Assembly (NCBI GenBank): GCA_002786025.1
Contig: NHNW01000067.1
Location: forward strand, 62,001 to 126,000
DNA: 64,000 nt
Direction: 5' to 3'
Source of the DNA: Zasmidium citrigriseum
Lineage: Eukaryota > Ascomycota > Dothideomycetes > Mycosphaerellales > Mycosphaerellaceae
Shown: positions 30,431-41,700 of the stretch, one piece after another
Numbering within the stretch: the first letter of the stretch is position 1
Layout: each line of letters begins with the position of its first letter
The notes under the pieces: model-generated
What the model was told of the DNA's origin: nothing
The model's database searches: none
What the model saw: only the letters and a program-made list of their open reading frames with translations
Position numbers and translations under genes: made by a program

Positions 30431-31279
30431 ATGTCCCTCGTCTTCTACATCACAGGCGCCTCCTCAGGCCTCGGCCTCGAGATTTCCCTCCACGCCCTCT
30501 CTCAAAACCACAAAGTCATCGCAACAGTCCGCAACCGGCAGCGGGCCTCCGAAGTTGTCTCAAAGATCCAATCTCACGGCGGCAGTGTTCTTGAGTTGGA
30601 CGTAACAAACGCCTCAGCCTGCTCCACCATCTGGACCCAAGCCCTCCAAGTCCACGGCCACATCGACGTCCTCATCAACAACGCCGGCATGGCCTACCTC
30701 GGCGCCAACGAAGACTTCACCGATGAAGAAGTCCACGCCCAGATGGATGTCAACTTCTACGGTCCTTACCGTCTCATCCGCGCAGCGCTGCCATCGATGC
30801 GGGAGCGCAAGACAGGGACAATCGTCAACATCAGCACCGTCGCTGGCTTTGACGGCTTGCCAGCCTTAGGTCTCTACGCCGCGAGTAAATTCGCACTAGA
30901 GGGCATGTCGGAATCTCTGGCGAGGGAGGTGGCGGATCATGGGATTCGGGTCTTGATCGTTGAGCCGGGTGCTTTCAGGACCAATTTCTTGGGCGCCTTT
31001 GTTACGAATAGCAAAGCTCGTATCGATGAGTATCCTATTGTGAAGCAAGTTGTGGAGAGACTTGCTACGAGTGGAGGAACGCAGAAGGGCGATCCGGCTA
31101 GGGCGGCGGAGAGGATTGTGGAGGTTGTTAGTGGGACGGGGATGGCTGGTCATTTGAAGGGGAAGGTGTTGAGGTTGCCGCTGGGGAGTGATTGTGTGGA
31201 GAAATTTGATGAGAAGGTTGAGAGTATGAGGAAAGATGTTGAGGCTGTGAGGGAAGTTGCTCTCACTACAGATTTCTGA
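30431..31279 (+). CDS. Short-chain dehydrogenase/reductase
   Basis: Classical SDR of 282 aa, single exon, starting MSLVFYITGASSGLG. The NAD(P)-binding glycine motif TGASSGLG is at residues 8-15. Next come the NNAG motif, the catalytic Ser in VNISTVAG, and Tyr149/Lys153 in YAASK, so it should be active. The PGAFRTNFLG segment is typical of the oxidoreductases that fungi often annotate as retinol- or ketoreductase-like. The substrate is unknown. It is the last intact gene before the polyketide region and could belong to either block; the 1.2-kb gap and the pseudogene beyond it favour treating it as outside. Confidence 0.88.
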   Translation: MSLVFYITGASSGLGLEISLHALSQNHKVIATVRNRQRASEVVSKIQSHGGSVLELDVTNASACSTIWTQALQVHGHIDVLINNAGMAYLGANEDFTDEEVHAQMDVNFYGPYRLIRAALPSMRERKTGTIVNISTVAGFDGLPALGLYAASKFALEGMSESLAREVADHGIRVLIVEPGAFRTNFLGAFVTNSKARIDEYPIVKQVVERLATSGGTQKGDPARAAERIVEVVSGTGMAGHLKGKVLRLPLGSDCVEKFDEKVESMRKDVEAVREVALTTDF

Positions 31280-31440
31280 GGGAAGAGCGAAGCTCCTTAG
31301 CGACTTTCCGTCTAGCACCTGCAGTATTCTCGGTCTCCTTTTCTTCAGCATACAACTTAGATTTCTTCCATCAGACACATCCACCTTACAAATTCATCCC
31401 TCATAACCTCATCCTTACAATCTCCCTCCACCCATCCCTC

Positions 31441-31803
31441 TCACTGAACCAACCCAGGAACCCCCTCAAAAACCCTCTCAAACTCCACCTCCCCCTTCAA
31501 AGCCACAACATCCTCCTCCCTCGCAATCACATACCCACCCACCGCAATCCCACTCGCAACAACCCTGCACCCCGGCGGCGGAGCACCACCATAAACGCTC
31601 GCTCCGCGTTTCGTCACGATCCCGGCGACGTCTGGAGAGGGCGGGAAAGGGGGGAAGCCGGAGTCTTGTTGGGTGATGTCGAGGGGGTTGTGGGCGTGGG
31701 ATTTCACTTCGATGAGGATTTCGTTGGGGCCTGGCTCGGGGGTTGTTGTAAGGATTGGGGGTGGTTGGAGGGGTTAGGTTGGGGAGGCGAGGGTCTTGCC
31801 CAT
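31441..31803 (-). pseudogene. Truncated MDR/quinone-oxidoreductase fragment
   Basis: The minus strand encodes only the N-terminal catalytic part of a medium-chain dehydrogenase/reductase: MGKTLASPT, an in-frame TAA (31776-31774), then TPEPGPNEILIEVKSHAHNP and PDVAGIVTKRG. A shortened GCRVVASGIAVGGYV match follows and then a stop. The NADP-binding Rossmann half is missing and the TAA interrupts the start, so this is a dead fragment. An intact relative of the same superfamily lies at 59170-60249, but the two are too diverged for a recent copy. Confidence 0.6.
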
Positions 31804-32484
31804 TGTTGTGGTTTGTCGTATGTGGTTTGGTCGCGAAGGGAGTGCGATTCGCTGGGGCTGAGGTGGTGGTTGGTGTTGAATCTAGGTGTAGTGCAGATCT
31901 GGAGAAAGTGAATTGTCTTCAACCAAGTACTACGCACTTGAGTGTACAGGAAGCGGTGACTATTTCGTCATTCGCGATTCCGTCTCCGCCGTCAGAGCAT
32001 CCCTATACCGACGAAATTTCCGCGAGGCTCTGGGTGTCGGCAGGCAGAATCCTTCAGCAGAACAAGTTCAGCTACGAACTCAGATTCGATACCTACCTAC
32101 TGCTCGTCTTGCCATTGCGTCATTCTATTAAGCATTACAAGGCCTTGGTACCGCTCGGACTTTCTGTTTCGTTATCGGAGTCCGAAAATGGGAGCACAAG
32201 GCTGCCAAGCCCACATGCTCTCCATGAACTTGACGGATCAACAACATGTTCTCCAGCAATGAAACACGTTCGATGTTACTCAAAATACTGCTGTGTGACT
32301 CAAGTTAGGTGTTTTGCATTGGAAACCAGGTCCCCTCGAACATGAATGATTTTTACAGTGAGCAATTTTCTCACTTTCCAAATGTTGAAATACTCTTTCT
32401 GTTATTCTACGAAATCGCACATCCAACCTATACGCTCAAGTAAACGCCACCCTCCAAACACTTTCCTCGCCAATCCAAAATCCT
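31804..32484. other. Intergenic, no gene seen
   Basis: Separates the MDR fragment from the 3' end of the 2OG oxygenase. ORFs here are short and featureless. It may mark the left edge of the polyketide cluster. Confidence 0.4.
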
Positions 32485-33616
32485 TCATTTCTTATCACTC
32501 GCCGGATCCTCCGTATCATCACCCAATCTCTGTCCACTCTTATCCCCCATAGTAGCCATCAACCTCGCCCGAATATGATCACCCGGGTACGTAACAGTGC
32601 CACTGCCATCCAGCGTCTCACACCTAAGCTTCAAATTCCCGTTCAAGAACCACGGCACACTGTAGCGGGACTTGGTGGTGTTCCACGACACGACTCGGTG
32701 GCGGGCGCTGCGGTAGTAGCCGTTTGTCCACTTCTGCATCATGTCGCCCATGTTGATGACGTAGGAGCCTGGGATCACGGGGACGGGGATCCAGGTTTCG
32801 GTTGGAGGGTACCAGACTTCGAGGCCTTCGGAGCCGTCTTCGGCGAGGAGGATGGTTACGCCGCCGTAGTCGGTGTGGTCGCCGACTGAGGAACATGTTA
32901 GTGAAAGACGAGATGTGTGGTGGGAGTGATAGTTACCTCCGAACTGGTTCTCATCCTTGAACGGTTGAGGAGCGTAGTGCAGCAGTCTCATGGGCATCGA
33001 AGGCTCTTCGGCAAACTCATCCATACCATCCTCAGGGACGTTCCACTCCTTGGGCAGACCACGAGCGAGGATCTTGAGGATGATCTTGGAGAGGTCGAGC
33101 ATTTTGCCCTGGTACTCCATGATGGGCTGGCGGAAGTCTTCGTCTTTGAGGGCCTTGGGCCAGAGGTTGGGGCCGGTGGAGAATGTGCCGGCCTCTGGGT
33201 CTTCTTTGGGGACCTCGCGGCCGATGATGAAGCACTGATGAGAACTTTAGCGAGAGTGAATGTAGGATGAGAATTTTGTTTCGTACCTCCTTGGTATCAG
33301 GCTTCAACCCCTTTTGATGGGTCTGAATACCCGGAGGCTCATAACCTCTGTGCGACTTGCCCATGCAGTTACCAATCCAAACATCCATCTTCTCCTCTTG
33401 AGTCATGGAGAAGAAGAGCTTAGAGCAGTTCAGTGCCCGCTCTCTCCAAGCCTCTGAGACACCATGGCCGAGGAGGTAGAAGAAGCCGTAGGTATGGCAG
33501 GCATCACGCATGGCCTCTACCACACGGGCCTTCTGCTCTGGGGTAGCATCGTCCCGGAAGTCGCTGATGTCGACCGTGGGGATGGAAGTTGGTGCTTTCT
33601 CTTCGACTGAACCCAT
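32485..33616 (-). CDS. 2-oxoglutarate/Fe(II)-dependent oxygenase
   Basis: Predicted 342-aa non-haem iron oxygenase, isopenicillin-N-synthase superfamily: complement(32485..32885, 32937..33234, 33287..33616), introns of 51 and 52 nt. It keeps the N-terminal DIOX_N block ([22 protein letters not shown]). The iron triad is present (His213 and Asp215 in GDHTDYGG, His272 in SARHRV), as is the 2OG-binding RxS pair (Arg283/Ser285 in SRYSVPWF). Same-class enzymes act in NR-PKS pathways: CitB oxidises a C-methyl in citrinin, TropC expands the ring in tropolones. A tailoring role on the neighbouring PKS product is inferred. It is divergent from the YCII gene, and a TATA-like TTATAT lies at 33681-33686, about 65 bp upstream of the start. 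Confidence 0.9.
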
Positions 33617-34184
33617 ATTGATTGTGGTTATTGTTGTTTTGGCAAAGGTCTAGTCAAAGAGGATTGCTTGTGCTGGCAGCTTATATGAAGCACAGCAGTA
33701 CAGGCCTGGCCCCCCTGAAGAGACGACGATGACGTCTCCATTCTGTAGTGGCCAGTTGGTATTGTGTCAAGAATAGCCATTCGGGCAGTAGTTCATGATC
33801 GCATGTGGTGTTGCGTGTTGATGAGAAGCCACGAGGTAAAGTCCGATGGTGTATGGGTCCCTGTGTTGGCTGAAATTTAGCGCCGGTCCATCAGCTACTC
33901 CGAGTGAATGAATCCCGCCCAGATCGAGCCCATAACATCATATCTGTGTGACGCAGGGCGAGCGAGTATTTGATCGCGGTGCGAGTTGCTGTCGATATAT
34001 TTCCCGTCCGATCGTGCCTAAGGGATGAGTGGACTTGGGACCCTACAAAAGCTGATAGCAACCAGACTTGCTCGCTCCTACTCTTGGTGGGTAAATTCAT
34101 CTCTCTGACAAGTACATTTCCGACTTACTTATTATTTGCATTTCCAGCACTTCCAGACTTCAATCACAACGCAATTCAACCACA
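33617..34184. promoter_or_regulatory. Divergent promoter, 2OG oxygenase and YCII gene
   Basis: 568 bp between two divergent start codons. It contains the TATA-like TTATAT at 33681-33686 for the oxygenase. Joint control of the two genes by the cluster regulator is likely but not shown. Confidence 0.5.
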
Positions 34185-34565
34185 ATGGCCGAGAAATACG
34201 ACTGGCTCGTCCGCACGCCAGCCAACGAGGCTGACCGCGAGACTCGCAACAGCGTCCGCCCCACGCACTTGGAGCACAACAAGCCCCTCCTCGAGAACGG
34301 CACTCTCCTCTTCGGTGGCCCGTCGCTCTCTCGCCAGCCTGCTGAGGGTGAGAATGACCTCGCTGTCAATGGCAGCATCCAGCACATCCGCGCCGAGAGC
34401 GAGGAAGCCGTGCGGGCGATCTTGAAGGAAGACCCATATGTCAAGGCTGGTTTCTGGCAGGCTGAGAATGCTGTTGTTATTCCTTTCCGCTGTGAGTGTT
34501 ATCGATCATGTCCATGGGATTTGATGCTGATGAATGCAGGCGTGCTGAGGACTCCTCCATCGTAG
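34185..34565 (+). CDS. YCII-domain protein
   Basis: Small protein of 110 aa, join(34185..34491, 34540..34565) with a 48-nt intron; without splicing the frame runs on with unrelated residues. The YCII/EthD-like ferredoxin fold is indicated by YDWLVRTPANE, the His-rich RPTHLEHNKPLLENGTLLFGG segment, and DPYVKAGFW near the C-terminus, with the conserved His and Asp of the family. Members are proposed to be small lyases, isomerases or binding proteins; none is certain. It sits between the 2OG oxygenase and the PKS, and a related gene lies at the other side of the cluster (61085-61611), so it may handle a reactive pathway intermediate (inference). Confidence 0.85.
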   Translation: MAEKYDWLVRTPANEADRETRNSVRPTHLEHNKPLLENGTLLFGGPSLSRQPAEGENDLAVNGSIQHIRAESEEAVRAILKEDPYVKAGFWQAENAVVIPFRCECYRSCPWDLMLMNAGVLRTPPS

Positions 34566-35751
34566 AAAGGGAATTGAGCCAGGACATGAGGGACTCTTCC
34601 GGCGCATATAGGCACTCGTTCGAGGGGTTTCATTAAGGGTTGAAGTGTAGTCAATAGCATGTCAAATGAACACAAACAACTCTTGCCGCGCAAAGTCTAA
34701 TGCCTTCGTGCCAACATTTTCAATTTGCGGTCATTCGCTTTTCGTCTGATTTTCGTTGCATTTGCTGTCATGATGGCGATCGCCATGGACGGATATGACA
34801 TGTCGTTGTTGCTTCATGCCGTGAAGTCAACGTTGAGGAAAGGACACTCCACAATTTCCAGGAAGACTCACGTGATCTCGCCAATCAAATCGCGAGCGAA
34901 TTTTGATTAGTAACAGACGCGACTTGTTTATTCCCCGAGGCGCGAACGTCCAGCTTCCTCTTCGTCCTCGCTCACAGCATCAACACCGCCCTCACTTCCA
35001 TCATCACCGACCATCGTACTTTTTCTCGATGAGCAGCTTTGATCGCGATCCAGGTCACCTTATACCCACACGCCCGCAGGCCATGTTCTCCAGATCGCAG
35101 ATTCGGGGTCGGAATAGCCGGCTGTTCTGATAGTCCGATCACTCCTCGCCGCGCTCACCGGACGCAATATCGCTCCAAACACCCAATCAGAGCACCGTAA
35201 GGTCAGCCAAGACCACCAGAACAGCACAAGCTATGGTGAGGTGCTTCTTGCGCAGCCTTCTGCCACATGGCGCTCGCAGCATGCCGCCCACGCGAACCCG
35301 CCATGCCGTTACACATGGAGTCTCAGAAAGCCCCAACGGCTGCCAGATCACGAGTCTCACCCATCGAAACTGTTCGCTTCCCGGCTAGCCAGCCTCACCC
35401 AGGTGCTATCGTCCCAAGCAGACTGGTACTCCCAGGACCAACACCGCCTGTCCCAGCCTAGCCCCAGAAGCGAGATGGTCCAGGCTGAGTGCATGGGCGA
35501 ACTCGTCGGACTCAGCGCAGCGGAGCAGCATCAACACCGCTGGCTGGCCGAATCGACATCGATGTCTCTACAGATGTGATCCCAAATGACGACACTGCCT
35601 TTGCTTCACTGAATGAATATAGGATTTATTGCATCCTCACACATCCCAGAGCCGCATCTTGTAAATCCATCTCTCCTACATAAACTGAAGGACCGCCTCC
35701 CAAAGCATTGTTTCTTTGATACCCTAATCTTTCCTCTCTTGTACTATTACC
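34566..35751. other. PKS upstream region with an uncertain ORF
   Basis: PKS promoter region. One plus-strand frame stays open from about 35133 to 35579 (about 148 codons, Ser/Gln/His-rich) but has no ATG near its start and no recognisable domain. A second overlapping frame also looks open, so coding here is doubtful. Confidence 0.3.
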
Positions 35752-38700
35752 ATGGCTGACCACGTTCAACAGCTCCGTGGGTGAGTATCCACAACACATC
35801 CCCAAGTGTTGAAGCATGCCAAGTACTGATCACGATCCTCTCTACCAATAGTGCTCGCCACTCGGTCCTGTTCTTCGGGCCACAGGCCTTGTCCTTTCAA
35901 CAAGAGACCTTCCAGCGCCTGCGGGTGACACTGCGGAGCAATGCCAGGTACAGCTGGATGCTCGAGACGCTCAACGAACTCCCATCACTTTGGGAGCCGC
36001 TCGTTTCTTTCGTGCCCGAGCTGAAGGAGTATGATGGAAAGATGTTGATCCAAGAACTGATCAAATCCTTTGAAACTGGCAAGGACCTCAGCGAGGAATG
36101 GTCCGTGATGCCCAATGTGGTCTTGACTCCTTTCGTTGTCATGATCCATCTCACACATTACATCGATTATCTCGAGTTGACCGGCCGTGAGGTCGGAGAA
36201 CACCACGAGCTCCGTGAATCCAACACAGACACAACTGGATTCTGCACGGGATTACTCACATCGCTGGCCGTCAAGTGCAGCACCACTGACGAGGAGCTGG
36301 CCTACTATGGCTCGGTGGCCATCCGCCTTGCCATGGCTATTGGTGCCGTCGTCGATATCCACGACAAGACTCACAAGGAGGGTCAGGCACAATCATTAGC
36401 AGTCATGTGGAACAGTGTCGGAGAGGAGACTGCCATGACTGAAATCATCAACGAGTTCCGTGACGTGAGTAACTACGAGTATCTTGGAGATCGCAAATAC
36501 GCTGACATGCAAACAGGCATACGAGTCGGTCATCTACGACCAGAACCGCCTCACCGTCACTGTTCCCCAAAAATACCTCGCCGAGCTGCAGACCAACATC
36601 AAGTCATGCGGCATGTCGGTGAACGCACATCCAGTGCCCCTCTACGGCCGTTTCCACTCCGCCGGCCACCAAGAGAACTTGGACAACTTGATCAGACTTT
36701 GCGATTCCCAGAAGAATCTGCAATTCCGTGGTGAGCGTCAAGTCGACGCCCTTCGCTCCATCCTCGTGAAGCGTGCCGACTGGTACCGCGAGGTGAAGCG
36801 CGTCCTGGAGCCTCACCCAGAGGCACAGTCCGTCTGCTTCGGTTTCGAGAAGTGCATTCCCCCATCAATCCTCCGCACACTCGATTCGGCTCAAGTCAGC
36901 CACATCAAAGACCTCGAAGCACAAGTTGCTGAGGCACAATTCGCCAACTCCTCCACCCCACTGCCACGACCGCAGTTCTCAGACAACGACATTGCCATTG
37001 TCGGCATGTCTTGCAACTTCGCCAACGCCGACGACACCGACGAGTTCTGGAAAGTCCTCTGCACTGGCGAGTCACAACACAAGGAAATCCCGCACGAGCG
37101 ATTCGAGATGAGCACCGCCTTCCGCACCAACGCCAAGAACCAGCAGACCTGGTACGGCAACCTGCTGAAGGAAGACACCCACAACTCGTTCGACCACCAA
37201 TTCTTCAAGAAGTCCGCCCGTGAGGCTGCTTCGATGGACCCACAGCAGCGTCTCATGCTCCAAGTCAGCTACCAGTCTCTGGAGCAGTCTGGATACTTCG
37301 CCGAGGAGGAGCCTGACAAGGAAGTTGGTTGCTACATCGGTGTCTGCGCTACCGACTACCAGCACAACGTTGCTTGCCACGACGCAAACGCATACAGTGC
37401 TACCGGTAACTTGAGCTCTTTCATCGCCGGAAAGGTCTCGCATTACTTCGGCTGGACTGGCCCAGCTCTCGTCATCGATACCGCCTGTTCATCATCCGCT
37501 GTCGCTATTCACCAGGCTTGCCGTGCTATCCTGGCTGGAGACTGCAACCAGGCTGTCGCAGGTGGTGCTCTCGTTATAACCAGCCCTCTGTGGTTCCACA
37601 ACTTGGCTGGTGCCTCCTTCCTCAGCACCACCGGATCTTGCAAGCCATTTGATGCCAACGCTGACGGCTACTGCCGTGGTGAAGGTGTTGCCGCCGTCGT
37701 TCTTAAGAGAATGTCTGACGCCATGGCCAACCACGACCAGATCTTGGGTTGCATTGCTGCTACCGATGTCAAGCAGAACGAGAACTGCACGCCCATCGTT
37801 GTTCCAAACGCTCCCTCGCTCTCCACCCTCTTCTCCAGCGTGATGAAGAAGTCTGGACTCAAGCCAGAGCAGATCACCGTCGCAGAGGCTCACGGAACTG
37901 GTACTCCAGTTGGTGACCCTGCTGAGTGGGACAGCATCCGCAAGGTCCTTGCTGGACCTAACAAAGTCCGCAAGCAGAAGCTCGCCATCGGCTCGGTCAA
38001 GGGCCACATTGGTCACACCGAGTGTACCTCTGGCGCTGCCGCTGTCATCAAGGTACTGCTCATGATGAACGCTGGGTTCATCCCCCAACAAGCCGGCTTC
38101 AGCAAGCTCAGCCCCAAGCTGAACAGCATCCCAGAGGATGGCATGGAGGTTTTGTCTCAGGCGAGATCTTGGGATACCGACTTCCGTGCTGCGCTCATCA
38201 ACAACTATGGCGCTTCGGGGTCCAATGCTTCCATGATCATCACTCAGCCCTTCTCTGGCCGCCTCAACACTCGCGACTTCCCGATCCACTCGGCCGGCAT
38301 CAAGCAGCCTTTCTGGCTCGCAGGTAACAAGGCTGACGATATCCGCCGAAATGCCACCCGCCTGTTGCAATGGGTTGAGGGACAGATCAAGCCTCTGCCA
38401 TCTGACCTGTCCTTCAACATCTCGAAGAGGAACAACCGCAACATGCCCATGGGTCTGGCCTTCACTGCGGGCTCCACCGAAGAAGTTGTTGAGCGACTCA
38501 AGTCGTTCTCCTCGAGCAGTGGATCCGATGGCGTTGTCTCGCTCGCATCGCCAGCCAGGCCCATCGTCCTCTGCTTCGGTGGACAGATCTCGACGTTCGT
38601 TGGTCTCGACCAGGCTGTCTTCGATCAGTTCAAAGTCCTCCGCACCCACCTCGATGCTTGTGACGCCGAGCTCAAGAAGCTTGGTCTTGCCGGTATCTAC

Positions 38701-41700
38701 CCAGCCATCTTCGACCGCAACCCACTTGGCGACCAGGTCCTCCTCCAAACGACCCTCTTCGCTCTGCAGTACTCCTGTGCTCAGAGCTGGATCGAGAGTG
38801 GTGTCAAGGTTGCTGGTGCTGTTGGCCACAGCTTCGGAGAGCTTGTTGCTTTGGCAGTCTGCGGTATCGTCTCTCTTCCCGATGCTTGCAAGCTGGTGGC
38901 ACGACGAGCTACCCTCATCCGTGACAACTGGGGCTCTGAGTCTGGTGCCATGATGGCTGTTGAGGCCAGTCTTACCTCCGTCAACCAGCTGGTTGAGGCC
39001 TCCGCATCGCTTGCGAAGGCCGAGGGCGAGACCCCACCAACGATAGCCTGCTACAACGGCCCTTCGTCTTTCACTCTTGCTGGCTCCAGCAAGGCGATCG
39101 ACTGCGTTGCTAGGGCTGCTCAGAAGAGCACCACGGCTCTCCGTATCAAGAAACTGAACGTCACTAACGCTTTCCACTCGACTCTGGTCGAGCCATTGAT
39201 GGACAAGCTGATGGCAGTGACCGAGGGCATCACCTTCAACGACCCCAAGATCCCGTTGATCCACGCCAACGAGTCCACCTCGGAGGCTCCGATCGGTCCT
39301 GACTTCGTTGCGAAGCATCTCCGCAACCCAGTCAACTTCTGGGGCGCCGTCACCAAGCTCGCTGAGAAGCACCCCAACGCCGTGTTCTTGGAGGCTGGAT
39401 CCAACTCCACCATCACCAACATGGCCAACCGTGCATTGGGCACGACCAAGGAAGTACACTTCCAGTCGATCAACATCACCACCTATAACGCCTACTCCAA
39501 CATTGCCGACGTCACTGTTGCGCTTTGGAAGGCTGGTGTGCCTGTCAAGTACTGGGGTCACCACAAGTCGCAGACCTACGAGTATGCCCTCCAGCTGCTC
39601 CCACCATACCAGTTCGCCAAGACGAAGCATTGGCTTGAGCTCAAGCACATGCCGGAGCAACTCTCTCTTGACCGACTGCCGGCCGCGAAGTCGGATGAGA
39701 AGCCAACGGAGATGTACACCTTCATGGGCTACCGCGACAACGAGAAGTTGCACTCCAGATTCCGCATCAACACGGAGACCGAGAAGTACGAGAAGTACCT
39801 TGTCGGCCACATCATCGCGGAGACGGCACCAATCTGCCCTGCAACGCTCGAGATCGACCTCGTCATCGAAGCAATCCGAGCTCTGCATCCAGACTTGGCT
39901 ACCAAGCAGTACCAGCCTATCACTCGTCACATCGAGAACCAGGCTCCTATCTGCCGAGACCCGTCTCGCACCGTCTACCTCGACCTCCAAGCCAAGCAGT
40001 ACTCCTCCCACTGCTGGGACTGGAAGATCACCAGCGAAGGCGAGAAGGGTGGCCCAGCTACCAGTCATGTCACTGGTGAGGTCACCATGCGCCGTCTGGA
40101 CGACCGTGACTACCAGATGGACTTCAAGCGTTATGAGCGTCTGGTCAACCATGAGCGCTGCACTGCTCTCCTGAACCACACCAACCCCGACGACATGATC
40201 TATGGCCGCAACATCTACCGCGCCTTCCAGGATGTCGTCGACTATGGTGAGACCTACCGTGGGGTGCGCAAGATCGTCGGCAAGGGCAACGAGTCTGCTG
40301 GCCGTGTCACTTTCAACTACAGTGGCGAGAGCTGGTTCGACACCGTCATGGCCGACTGCTTCTCCCAGGTTGGAGGTGTGTTTGTCAACTGTATGACTGA
40401 CCGCCCCGACTCGACCATCTACATTGCCAATGCCATTGAGCAATGGTTGCGCTCACCTAAGCTCAACGAGGAAGAGTCCAAGGATCGTCAGTGGGATGTG
40501 TTTGCCACTCACCAGAAGATCTCCACCAAGGCCTACTGCACTGATGTCTTCGTCTTCGATGCGGCTACTGGCGCTCTGACTGAGGTCATCTTGGGCATTC
40601 ACTATGTGCAAGTCCCCAAGGTGGCCATGAGGAAGCTGCTGATCCGCAACACCCCAGAGCAGTACCGCTCTGCTGGTGCGGCTGCCATGCTCTCCGGCAA
40701 GGAGTCCGAGAGCGAGTCTACCGAATCTTCCGCCCCATCTACTCCCCCGGCCGAGCCAGCCCAGCCCGACGAGGCGCCCAAAAATGCCTCCTCTGCACCT
40801 GCCCCTGCTCAGTCCAAAGGCCCTGCCATCAGCCCCAAGCTCAAGGAGATCATCGCCGAGCTTTGCGGACTGGAGGTTGGGCAGATTGCCGACGACGCCC
40901 AGTTGGGAGACCTCGGAATCGATTCGCTCATGGCTATGGAGCTGTGCAAGGAAATCGAGACGGCCTTCGACATCGCCATCCCCGAAGACGAGCGCGGAGA
41001 AATCGTGGACTTTCCCGGGCTCGTCGAGTGCGTTCGCGGCCACACAGGAGGCGAGGCCGAATCCTCGAGCGAGGGAGGATCTTCGGCGGATGCTTCAAGT
41101 GGAGTGGACTCCGCTTCTACGGCTGGAACCTCCGTCGACTCAAAGTCCGTGGTGGATGAGTCTGAGGGGATGAAGAAGCCTGCTGCTGCCCCCGCTGAGC
41201 CTGCCAAGTCGAGTGAGCTTACCGTTGCTCCTGAGACCTGGCTCGAGGCTTTCAATGAGATGAACGCTGGTGTTGACGATGGCATCAAGGCTTGCGGCTT
41301 TGGTGACTACCTCCAAGGCGCCAACTTGGAGCAGACCAAGCTCTGTGTCATCATGATCATGGAGGCTTTCGAGAAGCTCGGCTACAGCCTCACCAAGGCC
41401 AAGTCAGGCGAGAAGCTGGAGAGAGTCCCACACGTTCCGGAACACGAGCGTCTGGTCAACTACCTCTACCGCATCCTGGATATCGAAGCCGGTCTCGTGA
41501 AGCGCGACGACAATGGCTGCTACCGCACCGATAAGCCACTCCCTAAGCAGAGCAGTGAGGCTTTCCTCAAGGATCTCCAACAGAAAGAGCCTCACCACGC
41601 CGATGCCACTCAACTGGCATACTACTGTGGTACCCGACTTGCTGAGGTGCTGCAGGGCAAGGAAAATGGTGTCAAGATCATGTTCGGTACCGCCGAGGGT

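Noticed and set aside
36484..36516. Upstream start for PKS exon 3
   Set aside because: These codons belong to the 52-nt intron; the conserved SAT domain continues from the upstream exon.
37492..40443. 983-codon open frame on the strand opposite the PKS
   Set aside because: It lies wholly inside conserved KS, AT and PT coding sequence; its length follows from the PKS codon bias, and its composition (Val/Asp/Gly-rich, no domain) is that of an antisense shadow.
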